Source of the DNA: Inia geoffrensis
Lineage: Eukaryota > Chordata > Mammalia > Artiodactyla > Iniidae
Direction: 5' to 3'
Assembly (NCBI GenBank): GCA_036417435.1
Contig: CM070903.1
Coordinates: 79,973,501 to 80,037,500, forward strand
DNA: 64,000 nucleotides
In this document: positions 23,540 through 35,330 of the stretch, piece after piece
Layout: every line of letters starts with the position of its first letter
Position numbering within the stretch: the first letter of the stretch is position 1
Program-made: the position numbers and the translations under genes
The notes under the pieces: model-generated
Seen by the model: the letters and a program-made list of their open reading frames with translations, nothing else
Told to the model about the DNA's origin: nothing
The model's database searches: none

Positions 23540-23935
23540 AGGTCTCCTCTACTTCTGAGTCCATGGAGGATTGCACTGATCTGCCTCTTGAAGTTGGGCA
23601 TGGCCATGTGATTTGATTTGGCCATGAAATGTGAGTGGAAGTGACAAGCATGATTTTCATGTGGAAACATTTATTTGCAGATGCTTTAATCTATAGCTTA
23701 GCTCTTCGCTTGCCATGAGAATTACAGAAGCATGTAATCATATGGCGATACCATAAGATCTAAACAGCCTAAGATACTGAGTTAGCACGTGGGAGACAGT
23801 GGCTCTGGAGAAACACTTGGACTTTTAGTAGAATTTGAATGAGTACTAGACAAAATTTTGTTATGATAAATTACTATGATTTTGGAGTTGTTTGTCATCA
23901 CAGAGTGTATAGTCTGTAGTGACTGATGTAGTTTT
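23540..23935 (+). repeat. MLT1-type (MaLR) solo LTR
   Basis: The order is typical: a gggcatggccatgtgatttg block, atgaaatgtgagtggaagtg, a region equivalent to aagccactgagatttggggg (here aaattactatgattttggag), then ttgtttgtcatcacagagtg and a tagtgactga terminus. No internal sequence; an old ERVL-MaLR remnant. Confidence 0.75.
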
Positions 23936-24240
23936 CATTTGCTCTAGATGTATCATAAAATTAAGCCATTTGTGGAAAAGAAAAATAGATGCAGCATGGC
24001 TGAAGGCAAAAGGAAATAACTGAACTTAAAGTCAAAAGTTCAAATCCACTCTACGACATGAACTCTGCCGGGTACCAAATAATGGTTGGCAAGGTTTTAC
24101 AATGCACAAGGACAACCATCTGGTATGGACAAGTGACATCTGAAATCTAATCCATGCTTTTCTCATCATGGTTCAGTGCTATGCCCAAGAGTGGGTACCT
24201 TTCTCCAATTTACACAAGAGTGCTTTATGTGAAAGCCGAT
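23936..24240. other. Unique non-coding sequence
   Basis: A weak MIR-like piece (gtcaaaagttcaaatccact) near 24030 is possible; otherwise nothing is recognised. Confidence 0.35.
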
Positions 24241-24254
24241 CTCACTTACCTTTT

Positions 24255-24463
24255 TTTTTTTTTTTTTTTTTGCAGTACATGGGCCTCTCACTGTTGTGGC
24301 CTCTCCCGTTGTGGAGCACAGGCTCCGGACGCACAGGCTCAGTGGCCATGGCTCACGGGCCCAGCCGCTCCACGGCACGTGGGATCGTCCCGGACCCGGG
24401 CACGAACCCGTGTCCCCTGCATCGGCAGGCAGACTCTCAACCACTGCGCCACCAGGGAAGCCC
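24255..24463 (-). mobile_element. CHR-type SINE
   Basis: Minus-strand copy with a 17-base or longer T-run at the left (24252-24271) and the head complement gcgccaccagggaagccc at the right. Duplication tcacttacctttt lies at 24242-24254 and 24464-24476. Confidence 0.95.
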
Positions 24464-24476
24464 TCACTTACCTTTT

Positions 24477-25241
24477 AGATGTCCTATGAGACATCACTTA
24501 ACTTCTCTAAAGTTTTCATTTTTTTCTCATCTTTAACATATGAACAAAAATCTTCACCTCTTTGTCTGTTAGGAAATTTAAATTAATTAAGAGATATAAA
24601 AGTGCATATATAGTATCCATATGATAGACCAATAGCATTCAAACCTGAAGCATTAACTTTGATTGTTGAAAGACCCCTTCAGAAAATGTGGAGGTAATGT
24701 CTGTATCACAAATGACCACTTTTCAAACTAAGTGGTTTGGGAAGCTTCACAAATGTGAGTTACATTGCACTTGTTCCAATGTTATGATAATATGTGTTTC
24801 CAAGTGACAGAAATCTGGTTTGAGCTAATTTAGTAAAAAAGAGAAGGGGGGGTGAGTGGGAAGAGAGTGGTAATTGGTTCACATAAACAAAACAAGATTT
24901 GAGTAAGCAAACCACCAGAAGAGGAGAGGGGAAGCTGGACTTTGGAACAACTAGAGTCAGGGACTTGAACATGACCATACCCCTCCCTTTTTTCATGTCT
25001 TTTTCTCTTTTGCTCTTTTCCTCTCTATTTGTCACTTTCCTTTCCTCTCACTGCAAATGTGCTTGTTCCAGATAACAAGAAACAGAGCTGCAAAGGTTTC
25101 TTGAATTTTCCACCAGAAGATAAAGACTTACTCTCTTTCTCCATAACATTTCAAGAAATTCTAGAAATAATTCTGATGGCCTAGTCTGATCAAGGACACA
25201 CACTTAGACCAATAAATCTTTTCCACATAAGACAACACCAT
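24477..25241. other. Unique non-coding sequence with a short purine-rich tract
   Basis: Purine-rich sequence around 24835-24870. The region 24790-25090 has a weak resemblance to a known repeat (agtgacagaaatctggtttg) that I cannot assign. No gene. Confidence 0.35.
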
Positions 25242-25641
25242 GGGACTTCCCTGGTGGCTCAATGGTTAAGAATTGCCTGCCAATGCAGGGAACACGGGTT
25301 CAATCCCTGGTCTGGGAAGATCCCACATGCTGCAGAGCAACTAAGCCCGTGCACCACAACTACTGAGCCTGCACCCTAGAGCCCGTGAGCCACAACTACT
25401 GAGCCCACGTGCCACAACTACTGAAGCCCACGTGCTCTAGGGCCCGCATGCCACAACTACTGAGCCCGTGTGCTGCAACTACTGAAGCCCGTGCACCTAG
25501 AGCCCATGCTCTGCAACGGGAAGCCACCACAATGAGAAGCTTGTGCACCGCAGCGAAGAGTAGCCCCCACTCGCTGCAACTAGAGAAAACCCGCACACAG
25601 CAATGAAGCCCCAACACAGCCAAACACAAAAGAAGAAAAGA
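25242..25641 (+). mobile_element. Long CHR-type SINE with expanded internal modules
   Basis: The head gggacttccctggtggctca is followed by a B-box-like region, then five successive modules built on acaactactga (about 25355-25490), then a distal body (aagccaccacaatgagaag, gcgaagagtagcccccactc) and an A-rich tail. At about 400 bp it is the longest SINE in the window. No clear target-site duplication is visible, suggesting age or later change. Confidence 0.9.
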
Positions 25642-26384
25642 ATACGCCCTGACTGCCCCAATTTGAGTAATATACCATCCATGGACCAATAAACTGGCCA
25701 AAAATGGGATCAGGGTCACAGAACATCATGGTAGCCCCAACTAAAACCAATCAGTTGGAATGGAAGAAGAAACAAAGAAATGAAAAATGTAGATTAGAAA
25801 ATACTATAGATGTCCAGTTTAGATAGTAATTTAAGGTGAATCAGTTGGGTAACATGAAAGTAACAAAAACAAATTCAACATTCTGATGGGAAAGGAAGAT
25901 CAAATTATCTTTATAATGGGTTCAGTGGCAGAATTTAGCAATGTATTTCTAGTTGTTTGAGTAATTTTCCAGAAAGACAGATTGTCTGGGCCAGCTGGAT
26001 GTTTTCCCATCCATTACCTCTCCCATTATGGGGCACTATCCACTCATCAGGGAGATTTAGATGAACCAGAAGGCCATTTAACTACATTTCTCAGAATCCC
26101 CTTTGTTATATAGTCCTAGATAGAGTTTGTCAATAAGAAAAACTCACATGAGATTTTGGAAGGCAGATGTGATTTAGGAGGTCAAGGTGGCCACACAGGG
26201 CCAGAGGAAAGTAACATAGCCAACCAAAATACTCGATTGGGAGCTTTCCCTGAGACTCAAGAATTGCAGCAGTTTCCTGGTGAAATTTTTGAAACTACTC
26301 ATTATAGGGTTTCAGGCTGTTTCTCTGATATTTTAACTGCACCCTTCCTAATCTTCCCTTTCCCAGAAAACTCTCTAATTCCTA
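25642..26384. other. Unique non-coding sequence
   Basis: A possible degraded DNA-transposon or LTR piece at about 26040-26130 (acatttctcagaatcccctt) cannot be assigned. No gene recognised. Confidence 0.35.
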
Positions 26385-26475
26385 TATTAAAATATTATTC
26401 TATTCTATATAGAATTCAAAAACTCTATTCTTTATATAATTCAATATTATATACACTTATATTCAATATAAAACA
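26385..26475. repeat. AT-rich low-complexity tract
   Basis: Repeated tattctatat and attcaatataa-like runs (26385-26475). Confidence 0.7.
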
Positions 26476-26739
26476 TACTCCTGCATTGCTTGGACTGACT
26501 CTGCTTTCCTGTCCTAACAAGACTGGTACAGGTGAAGATCCAGTTAGATGCAAGTAAAGAGATTCTAGGCTGGTTCACTATAAAGTACAAGAATCAGAGT
26601 GAGTTTGGTGAAGAAAAAGAATGAAAGATAGAATCGGGGGATTGATTGCCCAGTAAAATAATACAGCAAATCTCAGGATGCAACATGACAGAAAGAATAT
26701 ACTTACCTATAAAATGTCCAAGTTTTTTTTCTTGTGCTA

Positions 26740-26955
26740 CAAAGAATGTTAAGTGGGACAACTGGTAACTGTAAGATTAGATAATATTGTATCAATGTTA
26801 ATTTCCTGATTTTGATAATGTACCACGGTTATGTAAAATAATATTTTTGTTTTCAGGGTATACATACAGAAGTCGTTAGGTTTTACAACTTATTCTCAAA
26901 TGGTTCAAAGAAATTGGGTGGAAAGAGAGAGAGAAAAGAAGGAAAAGAAAAGAAA
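26740..26955 (+). repeat. Old L1M 3' end fragment
   Basis: Blocks tgtatcaatgttaatttcct, gattttgataatgtacc, gttatgtaaaataatat and ttctcaaatggttcaaag, ending in a GA-rich tract, match the 3' end of an old L1 subfamily. Confidence 0.6.
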
Positions 26956-26984
26956 ACTGGAATTCCCAATACTACCCAGCAGTA

Positions 26985-28528
26985 ACAAGGAGAGGAGCTC
27001 ATCAATTGTGTGTCAATGGAGACCAAGTTGGCAACCTAGCTTCCAGCCCTACATGGCAGTAGCAATGCAGCACCCTCCCCTCCTCGTGCCTAAGTCAACT
27101 CAGTAAAAGAAAGCTAAAACAGAAGGTTTTGGTAAAATCCAGTTTCTCATAACATAGTTCCAAAATGTCCAAGTTTCAATTAAAAAGAAAAAAAAACCCA
27201 CTCATGCCAACTACAAGGAAGATCTCAAATTGAATGAAAGAAGACAATAAATGCCAACACTGAGATGACAGTGATGTTAGAACTATCTGACAAATATTGT
27301 AAAGCAGCCATCATAAAAATGCTTCAGTGAGCAATTATAAACACAGTTGAAGCACATGACAAAATAGGAAGTGCCAGCAAAAAAATAGCTCTCAGCAAGA
27401 AACAGAAAATACCTCCCCTCCCCAAAAATTAAAATTTTAGAATTTAAAAATACAATAACTGATATTTTAAAACTCAATGGATGGGATTAACATCAAAATG
27501 GAGGGAATATATTAATTAGTGAACTTTAAGAACAGTAGAAATTACCAAATCTAAACAAAAGAGAAAAATAGACTGAGAGAAAATGAGCAAAGTCTCAAGT
27601 ACCTCTCAAAGTCTCAAGCAAAGTCTCAAAGTCTCAAATATAACAAAAGATCTAACATTTGTGTAACTGGAGTTCTAGAAGGAAAGAGAAAAAGGGTGGG
27701 ACTGAAAAAATACTTGAAGAATTAAGCCTGAAAACTTCCCAAATTTGTCAAAGAAAATGAAAAAAAAAAAAACAAAACACAAAAGCAACACATAAATTTC
27801 CAGATTCAAGAAGCTGAGCAAACCCAAAGAAGGAAAAAAACAAAGAAATCCCCAACAAGATGTATCATAGTCAAAGTTATGAAAATTGAATACAAAGAAA
27901 AAAATATTTGAAAGCAGCAAAAGAGAACCAAAAGCAAACCTCTATGAAAAACACCATTCAAATTACAGTGGATTTCTCAGCAAGAGCAAGTGGAAGCCAG
28001 AGCAAGTTGCACAACATTTTCCAGCATAAATAAAAGAACTGTCAATCCAGAATCCAATGCTCAGTGAAAATATTTTTCAGAAGTGAAAGGGAAATCAAGA
28101 CATTCTCAGAAACAGGAAAATTAAAAGAATTTGTCATCAGAAGACCTACCATAACAGAATGGCTATGGAAGTTCTCTAAACAGAAAAGAAATCATAAAAG
28201 AAGGAATACCAGGAAGGGAGAAAGTACATGTAAGAAAAAATATGGATAAATAAAAATAGACTATCCCTCTCCACTTTTCTAAATTATTCTTGTTTTCTAA
28301 ATTATTTTTGACAATTGAAACAAGAAATCATAACACTATGTGATGAGTATCTAAAGGTATGTAGAGAAAATGTTTAAGAAAGCTATATTTTAAGTGGGGG
28401 AAGGCAGAGAAATATAAAGGGAGGTAAGGTTTCATATGTCACTCAAACTGGTAAAATGACACCAATAAATAGTGATGTTATGTGCATATAATGTAAAACC
28501 TAGAGCAACCACTGAAACAGCTATAAAA
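26985..28528 (+). repeat. Old L1M, ORF1-region part
   Basis: In plus orientation the sequence follows an old L1 ORF1: actgagatgacagtgatg, aactatctgacaaatattg, aactggagttctagaaggaa, ctgaaaacttcccaaatttg, ttctcagcaagagcaagtgg and ccatcatcag-like segments, ending in agagcaaccactgaaacagc. Stops are frequent. It continues at 29406 after an unrelated insertion. Confidence 0.75.
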
Positions 28529-28539
28529 ATAACATTCAG
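28529..28539. other. Target-site duplication of the 28540-29394 insertion
   Basis: ataacattcag here is repeated at 29395-29405, on either side of the non-L1 insertion. Confidence 0.75.
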
Positions 28540-29181
28540 TTATAAGTCATAATTCTAGTTATCACTTTAAAATGTATATCTCAGAAATAACTAAATTTCC
28601 CTGTCAATTGCATTATTATGAACTTTCATCAAATATTTAACCATGGTCATTTTTAAGTCTTTTGTCATTTACAGACAGTTCCAGGCGTACTCTGACACTT
28701 TTGCAAATATGTTCCTATAAAAGGGTTTCATCTTCAAGGAATACATGGAAAAGACTCTGACAAGTACAGGTTTCTGGTAACTGACTGTACAGCTGAACTG
28801 AATGAATAAGCATTTTCAGAACTCTAATGGAAAACTGATGAACTCATAAAAGTGCTAAGAAAAGATCAAGATGAAAAAAAAATTAATTACATGGGACTGA
28901 GTGAACTGATAAGGATGATTATAATTTTTGTGACTTTCTGTTTGAATTAAAAAAAAAAATCCCTCAATGACTCAGAGGCAAAAAATATACAAATCAATTT
29001 TCATTGCAAAGTAAAGGAGCTGTTACAGTGGAGGATTACTGGACTGAATGTCAATATTATGACATAGTATGAGTGTGTTTCATGTTTGGTAATTGCAATC
29101 ATTGTTGCTTTTGTTGTGGTCATCCATTTACAATGCTTGGTGTCAGTCTATCACTTGTAAAAATAAAATACAGTATGTGTG

Positions 29182-29222
<41 letters not shown>

Positions 29223-29394
29223 AAAATGAGAGGGCAGGATAGTCACCCCCAGCAAATGAAGAGGGGGTTGGGGGAAGGAAACCAAGGGAGGATGAAAATC
29301 AGGGACATAGTCTGCAAAACAGATGGCTAGCATTTCATATTTTTATAGTTTGGAAATAGAGGCCTTCAGAACACTGAAAAAAAAAAAAAGAGAG
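28540..29394 (+). pseudogene. Retrocopy-like insertion of unidentified origin
   Basis: An 855-bp segment interrupts an old L1. It is flanked by the 11-bp duplication ataacattcag and ends in an A-run (29377-29389) followed by gagag, the pattern of L1-driven reverse transcription of a polyadenylated RNA. The content is unlike any repeat in the window. It includes AATAAA at 29162-29167 followed by a TG/GT microsatellite (29175-29219). The internal poly(A) signal is far from the A-run, so the source RNA either used a later site or was primed internally. It could be the 3' UTR part of a processed pseudogene. No convincing protein is encoded: frames are short, such as one ending at TAG 28246 upstream and small ones inside. 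The parent gene is not identified. Confidence 0.55.
29175..29219 (+). repeat. (TG)n microsatellite
   Basis: About 22 TG units with one GC interruption (29187-29188 region), within the retrocopy-like insertion. Confidence 0.97.
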
Positions 29395-29405
29395 ATAACA
29401 TTCAG

Positions 29406-30555
29406 AAAAGCTATAGAAAAATCAAAATGGAATTCTAAAAACTTTCAAGTAACCCAGAGGACATCAGGAAAAACAAAAACAGAAACAAAAAATAGGCTAA
29501 AAAGACAACAACAAAAAAATGGCAATCTTAACCCTAAGATATCAATAATTATAGTAAATGTAAACAGGCTAAATACATTAATAAAAGGCAGAGATTGACA
29601 GAGAAGAAAAGAAGAAAAAAGTGATATAAATCGTGCTACTTGATATTAAGGCTTAGTATATACTTTCATTAATCAATTCAGTTTAGTATTCATAGAGGAA
29701 TAGATATATAGATCTATGGAACAAGATAGAGAACCAAGAATTAGATTCACAAAAATATGCCCAACTGATTTTTGACAAAGGTACAAAAACAATTCAATGG
29801 AGGAAAGACACTCTTTTCAATGTATGATGCTGGAGTAACTGGACATCTACGAGCAAAAATAAATAAATAAAAAGAATTTCAATATAATCCTCACATCACC
29901 TTATATAGAAATTAACTCAAATGGATTATGGACTTAAATGTAAAATAGAAAACTACAAACTTTTATTTTAAAAAATAGGAAAAAGTCTTCAGTATCTCGG
30001 GCTAGGCAAGAATTCTTATAATTGACACTAAAAGCATGATCCTTAAGGGGAAACAAATGATAAAGTGGACTTCATCAAAATTAAACTCTTATTCCAGGAA
30101 AGACTTAGGCTATGGTAGAACAAGATACAGACTGGGAACAAATATTCACAAACCTCATATACAACAAAGGACTATTATGTAGGATATATAAAAACTCTCA
30201 CAACTCAATAGTAAAAACAAACAAACAACCAAGCATATAAAAGATGTCCATTGTCATTTGCTAAGAAATTTAAATCAATACCATAATGAGCTATCACTAC
30301 ACACCTATCAGAATGGCTTAAATAAAAAGTAGTGACCACACCAAATGCTGGTGAAGCTGCAGAGAAACTGGATCACTCATACATTGTTGGTGGGAATGTA
30401 AAATGGTACAGCTACTTTGGAAACAGCTTGGCTATTTCTTTCAAAACTAAACATGTAATTACCATACAAACCAGCAATTGTACTCCTGGGCATTTATCCC
30501 AAAGAAATGAAGACTTGTATTCATTCAAAACCTTACACACAAATGTTTATGGCAC
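29406..30555 (+). repeat. Old L1M, ORF1/ORF2 junction and ORF2 part
   Basis: Resumes the L1 interrupted at 28528: aaaatcaaaatggaattct and agtaacccagaggacatcag, then the endonuclease start (29525-29595). Near 29600-29650 it jumps to later ORF2 sequence (gatctatggaacaagataga onward). The series continues through the region equivalent to the Cys-rich end (cattgttggtgggaatg). The internal deletion removes most of the endonuclease and RT region. Confidence 0.75.
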
Positions 30556-31010
30556 TGTGTTAGTTTCTAGTGCTGCCATAACAAAGTTGCACAAACTGGG
30601 TGGCTTTAAAAACAAAAATTTATTATCTCACAGTTTGGGATGCAGAAATCCAAGATCAGGATGTCAGCAGAGTTGCTTCCTTGGGAGGGTTGTAAGAGAG
30701 ACTCTGTTCCATGCCTCTTACCTAGCTTCTGGCAGTTTGCTGGCCATTCTTAGTGCTTCTTGACTTGTGGAAGCATAACCCCAATCTCTGACTTCATGTT
30801 CACGTGGTGCTCTCTCTGTGTACATGCCTGTGTCCAAATTTACCTTTTTTATAAGAAAAGTCAAACTGGATCAGGGGCCATCCTAATTACCTCATTTTTA
30901 CTTGATTACTTCTGTATAGACGCTGTTTTCAAATACAGTTATATTCTGAGGTACTCGGGGCTAAGACATCAACATACAAATTCTGGGGAGATGCAATTCA
31001 ATTTATAACA
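30556..31010 (-). mobile_element. MLT1-type solo LTR, antisense, nested in L1M
   Basis: Starts tgtgttag and ends ttataaca on the plus strand, corresponding to a TG...CA LTR in reverse. Blocks ctgccataacaaagttgcac, caaactgggtggctttaaaa, ccaatctctgacttcatg and acctcatttttacttgatta match the antisense of MLT1. The flanking pentamers ggcac (30551-30555) and agcac (31011-31015) fit a 5-bp duplication. Solo LTR, no internal sequence. Confidence 0.82.
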
Positions 31011-31545
31011 AGCACCTTTATTGTAATATTCCATTACTGGAAACAATCCCGATGTCTTTCAATAGGCAAATATTTAAACAAACTGTGGTAGGTCCATACC
31101 ATGGAGTATTACTCAGCAATGAAAAGGGGGAGGGGGATCTATTGATACACACAAGAACCTGGATGACTCCCCAGAAAATTATGCTAAGTGAAAAAAGCCA
31201 ACCCCAAAAGGTTACATACTGTATGATTCCACTTCTGTAACATTCTCAAAATTATAAAATTGTAAAAATAGAGAACAGATTAATGGCTGCCAGGGGTTAA
31301 GGAGGTAAGAGGGCAAGCCAGAAATGGGTATGGCTAAAAGGGGAATTAGAGGGATCCTTGTGGGAATGGAATGTTCTGTATCTTGACTCTATGAAAGTCA
31401 AAAATCCTGGTCATAATATTGTGCTATAGTTTGGAAGGTCTTACCATAAGTAGAAACAGGGTAAAGCATACACGGGATCTCTCTTATTATTTTTTATAAG
31501 TGCATGTCAATTTTAAGTTATCTCAAAATAAATTTCTTAATACAT
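31011..31545 (+). repeat. Old L1M, 3' end
   Basis: Continues the L1 after the LTR: ctttattgtaatattcc, cccgatgtctttcaatagg, gtattactcagcaatg, ctgtatgattccacttct, then the 3' UTR (gaatggaatgttctgtatct) and the terminus ttaagttatctcaaaataaa. Confidence 0.8.
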
Positions 31546-32745
31546 ACATAAATCCATAAATTAAATGTTAGTTTTAAGTTTGTGCTATTTTTCTCAGATT
31601 GCAATAATCATATATGACAAAAGTTTAAGACTTAGAAAATAAAGGATAATACATGGGGAAACATTTTTAAATCACTCATAATACACATAAGTTTGGACTG
31701 TTATTTCTAAAAAGTAATGAGGTTACAATACATACATCTGGGATCACCCTTCCCCTTAAAGGGTAGATAAGATTGGGTCAAGTACATCCTTACTTCCATG
31801 TCTTTCAGTGTTCTATAAAAATTGAAACAGTCTCCCCAGATTTCTGTTCTTGCCTGGAGATAGGAGCAAGAAGTGATCAGAGCTCACAGATGCCTGTGTT
31901 TCTGAAGTCCTGCTTCAGTTGAATCAGTTCCGATTGTGGATCATCTACCAATTCTGCTCATGACATATCCAAGTTGTTGCAGTCCCACCCCTTTCCTAAT
32001 ACTCTATTCTCTTGGGATAGGTATGTGCTTAATATGTTTTACTAATGATCAAAGGAAGGTAACGGAAGAGAGAACTACATCATACCAACAAAAATGTATT
32101 AAAACCGAACACCAGACTTCTTTGCTCTAGAAAGCCTTTGATTCTCCCACAACTGGATATTGTCACTGTCCAACTTTCTCCTGAGGTCTTCAGCCTTATG
32201 CTACCTTCTAACATCTTGTCTTTTCCCTCTTATTCGTTCACTTTTCTTCCCACATTCCCAAATTCCTATCCGTCATTTATTCAAAGAAGGTTTCCTTCTC
32301 CTTTGTTGTTCTAATTCCTGGTAGCCCATGACCTCTGAGTACCACTTTTCCAATAAGCATCTTGTCAAGGATTTTTCTAAACTAAGACATTTTCTTCCTT
32401 AAGAGAAATTCCTGTACCATTTGTTAAGGAAAACCATTTATTTCACTTACCACAGTACAAAAGTGTATGCTCTCAGTGGATTCTGACTAGCCATGTGTCA
32501 AGGGACATTATCTAGAGACAGAGGTGATCAAATACTCTGATCTTTGGTTTCTCTGAATCATTTCTAATACTGGCCTGTTCCAAACTGGTTAAGTTTGGGG
32601 AAATGAAGGATTTCAACAATCATTACATGAAAAAATAATAATGCTAATAAGTGAGGATATCTGTTACAGTCATTCTTCCTTCTTTCTCGTTAACAAACCC
32701 CAATGTTGCCTGAGCAGTAATATGCCAAATCCCAAAGTATCAATC
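31546..32745. other. Unique non-coding sequence
   Basis: About 1.2 kb with no recognised repeat or gene. Reading frames are short and lack coding character. Confidence 0.45.
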
Positions 32746-32747
32746 AT

Positions 32748-33160
32748 GATGGATATTATGAGCTGGACTGTATCTCCCCAGAACTCAGACTATATTGAAT
32801 CCCCATTACCTCAGAATGTGACTATATTTGGAGATAGGGTCTTTAAAGAGGTAATCAAGTTGAAATGATGTCATTAGTGCATTAGAGTGGGCCTTCGTCC
32901 ATTATGACTGGTGTCCTTATAAGAAGAGGAGATTAAGACACAGACACACATAGAGGAATGACCATATGAAGCACAGGTAGGAGATAGTTATATACAACCC
33001 AAGAAGAGACGACTCAAAAAATAAATAAACAACCCTGTGGACACTCTGACCTTGGACTTCTAGCCTCCAGAATCATGAGAAAATTCATTTCTGTTGTCTG
33101 AGCCACCCTGTCTTTGTTATGGGTGGCACTCTGTTATGGCAGCCTTGAGAAACTAATACA
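32748..33160 (+). repeat. MLT1-type solo LTR
   Basis: Typical MLT1 order on the plus strand: tacctcagaatgtgactata, ggagatagggtctttaaaga, gtaatcaagttgaaatgatg, gactggtgtccttataagaa, ttggacttctagcctccaga, ttatggcagccttgagaaac and a taataca end. A relative in antisense lies at 30556-31010. Confidence 0.88.
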
Positions 33161-33745
33161 ATGGCTCCAAGTCAATCATGGAAATGTATTTATATTTTGC
33201 ATATGGCCCAGTTGTGAAAAATTAGGTATAACAGGAAGTCTTTAAGAGCTTTCCAAAAACTCTTATGTTGTGCTTTAGACATTATTCTATGAAGATATGA
33301 TGCTTGGAACTGTAATAGCCATCTTGAAAGCATGAAAGAAATACAAAGAAAATTCCAGGAACATTGGTCTTAACCTTTGACACTGATGGGTTGCTGACCC
33401 AACCCGAGAACTGCTAATCTCTGGACGCCTTATTTTGTAAAGTTTTATTAATAAATCTGAACTGTCTGGAGTGGTTTTGAGAGGTACTCACTATTTGCAG
33501 CCAAAAGCATCAAACTGTTACACCTGTAAGCATTGCTACAACTGTTTTCATGTGAAGTCAGTCCCATTCTTTGTCTGAAATCTGAAAGACTCATTTTCAG
33601 AGGTAATATTAGTATAGCAATCACCAGAATGAATTTCAACACATTTCAGAAAGTGGAGGGAAATGGATAGAGGTACACTAAAAAAAATACCATTAAATTG
33701 TATCTAAAGCCTTTTGGTAGAAGGTATTCCTTCCCTAGTCTTGGC
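33161..33745. other. Unique non-coding sequence
   Basis: No repeat assigned. The piece ttgcagccaaaagcatcaaa (33496) recalls an LTR terminus, but the surroundings do not support one. Confidence 0.35.
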
Positions 33746-33825
33746 ATATTAATTCCTTCATTCCAGAAATATTTCCCGAGCATCGGCTACTTATACTATG
33801 TTGGTGCCATTTCCATTGAAAGAGA
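33746..33825 (-). repeat. L2-like fragment (weak)
   Basis: ttccttcattccagaaatat and ttcccgagcatcggctac resemble the antisense L2 end (attcaacaaatatttattg). Short and diverged. Confidence 0.3.
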
Positions 33826-34480
33826 TATTGGGCTTATGTATACTTTTTCCTGCCTCTGGTTCAAGATTATTTACTGTGTATATGGAGACTAAATATTTCA
33901 GCAAGACCCATTTGGCTTACGAAAAGAACCAACTGAGTGAGGTAAAACCTGGCCTGGTGACTTTGGCTCCAAAAGCAGCCAGACACTGTTCCTTCCACTT
34001 TCTTCCCCACACCATGATAGAGCATCCACACTGGTCCTATCAGAAAATACCTGAAGAGGCAATGTTAAAATGCACAGTCAGTCCGTGGACACAGAGGGAC
34101 GGTGCAGCTGTGAGTCTCTGCTCCAGAGAGCCTCCCAATGGCACAGGCTGCTTTCCAGAGAACAATACCATTTGTAAAGACATACTGGCGCCACCAAGAC
34201 GTGGTCAAGTGCCATTCTCCCTTGAGTCTTGCCGCTCCAGAGGTGAGAAAACAGCTGACAAAATTGGTGGCAAGTTAACTCATCCTTCTGAACCAAGCAA
34301 TTCATAGCCGCAGTGAAGAGGGAAAAGTAGAATAAGCCTTGGGTTTTTGTTTTTGTATGTATGTGTGTGATGACAGCCAAGGAATCATTATTTTCTTTCC
34401 AGGTGCCCAATAACTGAACAGCCACTTTTGAGGGTGCCAACGCTACCAGCTCAGTATTGTTGTTACCCCATTAAGGGGTG
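33826..34480. other. Unique non-coding sequence
   Basis: The antisense and sense frames here lack conserved or splice-flanked structure. No feature supported. Confidence 0.4.
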
Positions 34481-35330
34481 GGTAGAGGCTGGCAGTGAGA
34501 CAGACTGTTTTAATTGGCCTCCTCCCGGAAGGGAAAGCGCCAAACGTTTGCGGAATGCTTATTCGAGCCAGTTTCAGAGTAATAAAAGTACATCTTTGAT
34601 ACACAGAGAGTTTATGTTCTTCATAAAAATGCCAATTGCAATCTTTGCAGAAAGGAGTGGCTTGAATGCTTACCTCTTCAGCTTTTTAATATGAACACGG
34701 TTTACTATGTGGATGACCTTGTATTCATTAACAAGGGACGAGGCTGAAGTCCTCTCTGCAGCCTTTCAAAACCCACTTCAAGGATTCTACCACGGCAAAC
34801 CTGAGAGCATTCAAACTCTTTTCATGGAAAACTGGAAAGCAATCTATTTGTTTCTTAAAAAAAAAAAAAAAAATCTCAATACAAATACAGAGGGGGAGTT
34901 TAGAATATTTTTTTCCTTCAGTGAGTATGTTTTTCCAAGGTCAATTTGGAGTTTCTTCCTATTTGGCTGAGAAAAACTGGAGCCCCAGTAAGCGTGTTCA
35001 CAGCCCTCTCTGCGGCTTGGAAGCCTTCCCCATCTACAGATGCTACAAGAAGTTGCTGATGTTTTTCCAGGGCCCCACTATTTGCTTCTCTCGCTACAGA
35101 GAAGGAAGGCAGGGTGATGAATGAGGTTTTATTTATCCTGCGGGATGACTCATTCAAGGAGACTTTCCAACCCAGAATCCTCATCTTTCTTTGCTCTATT
35201 CATCTGCACCCCCAGCCCCTTTTAGTTTTTGGTCCTTGGGTGGATTTCCATTCACCCTCTCCTGTCGAGCTCTCCCTCCAATCTCAAAAAAATAATAAGA
35301 ATTTTTTTTAAGTTAAACTTCCCACAATTG
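34481..35330. other. Unique sequence, possible conserved non-coding block
   Basis: No repeat seams except an A-run (about 34858-34873). Moderately GC-balanced, with motifs such as ggatgactcattcaagg (AP-1-like TGACTCA at 35144-35150). Conservation is unknown. Confidence 0.3.

Noticed and set aside
24154..24536. Frames of 92-122 residues
   Set aside because: All are made by the SINE at 24255-24463 plus flanks.
25396..25719. 107-residue antisense frame with hydrophobic runs
   Set aside because: It is the reverse of the repeated modules in the long SINE. The repeats give periodic Leu/Val/Ser/Cys patterns, not a membrane protein.
30332..30763. 143-residue plus-strand frame
   Set aside because: The first part is old L1 ORF2 C-terminal remnant (equivalent to the Cys-rich region) and the second is the antisense MLT1 LTR. 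It is a chance fusion of two repeats.
33798..34307. 169-residue frame in unique sequence
   Set aside because: No recognisable domain, no consistent codon bias, no splice-site context or conserved start. The overlapping antisense frame is equally open. A chance frame is the simplest explanation, though conservation would change this.
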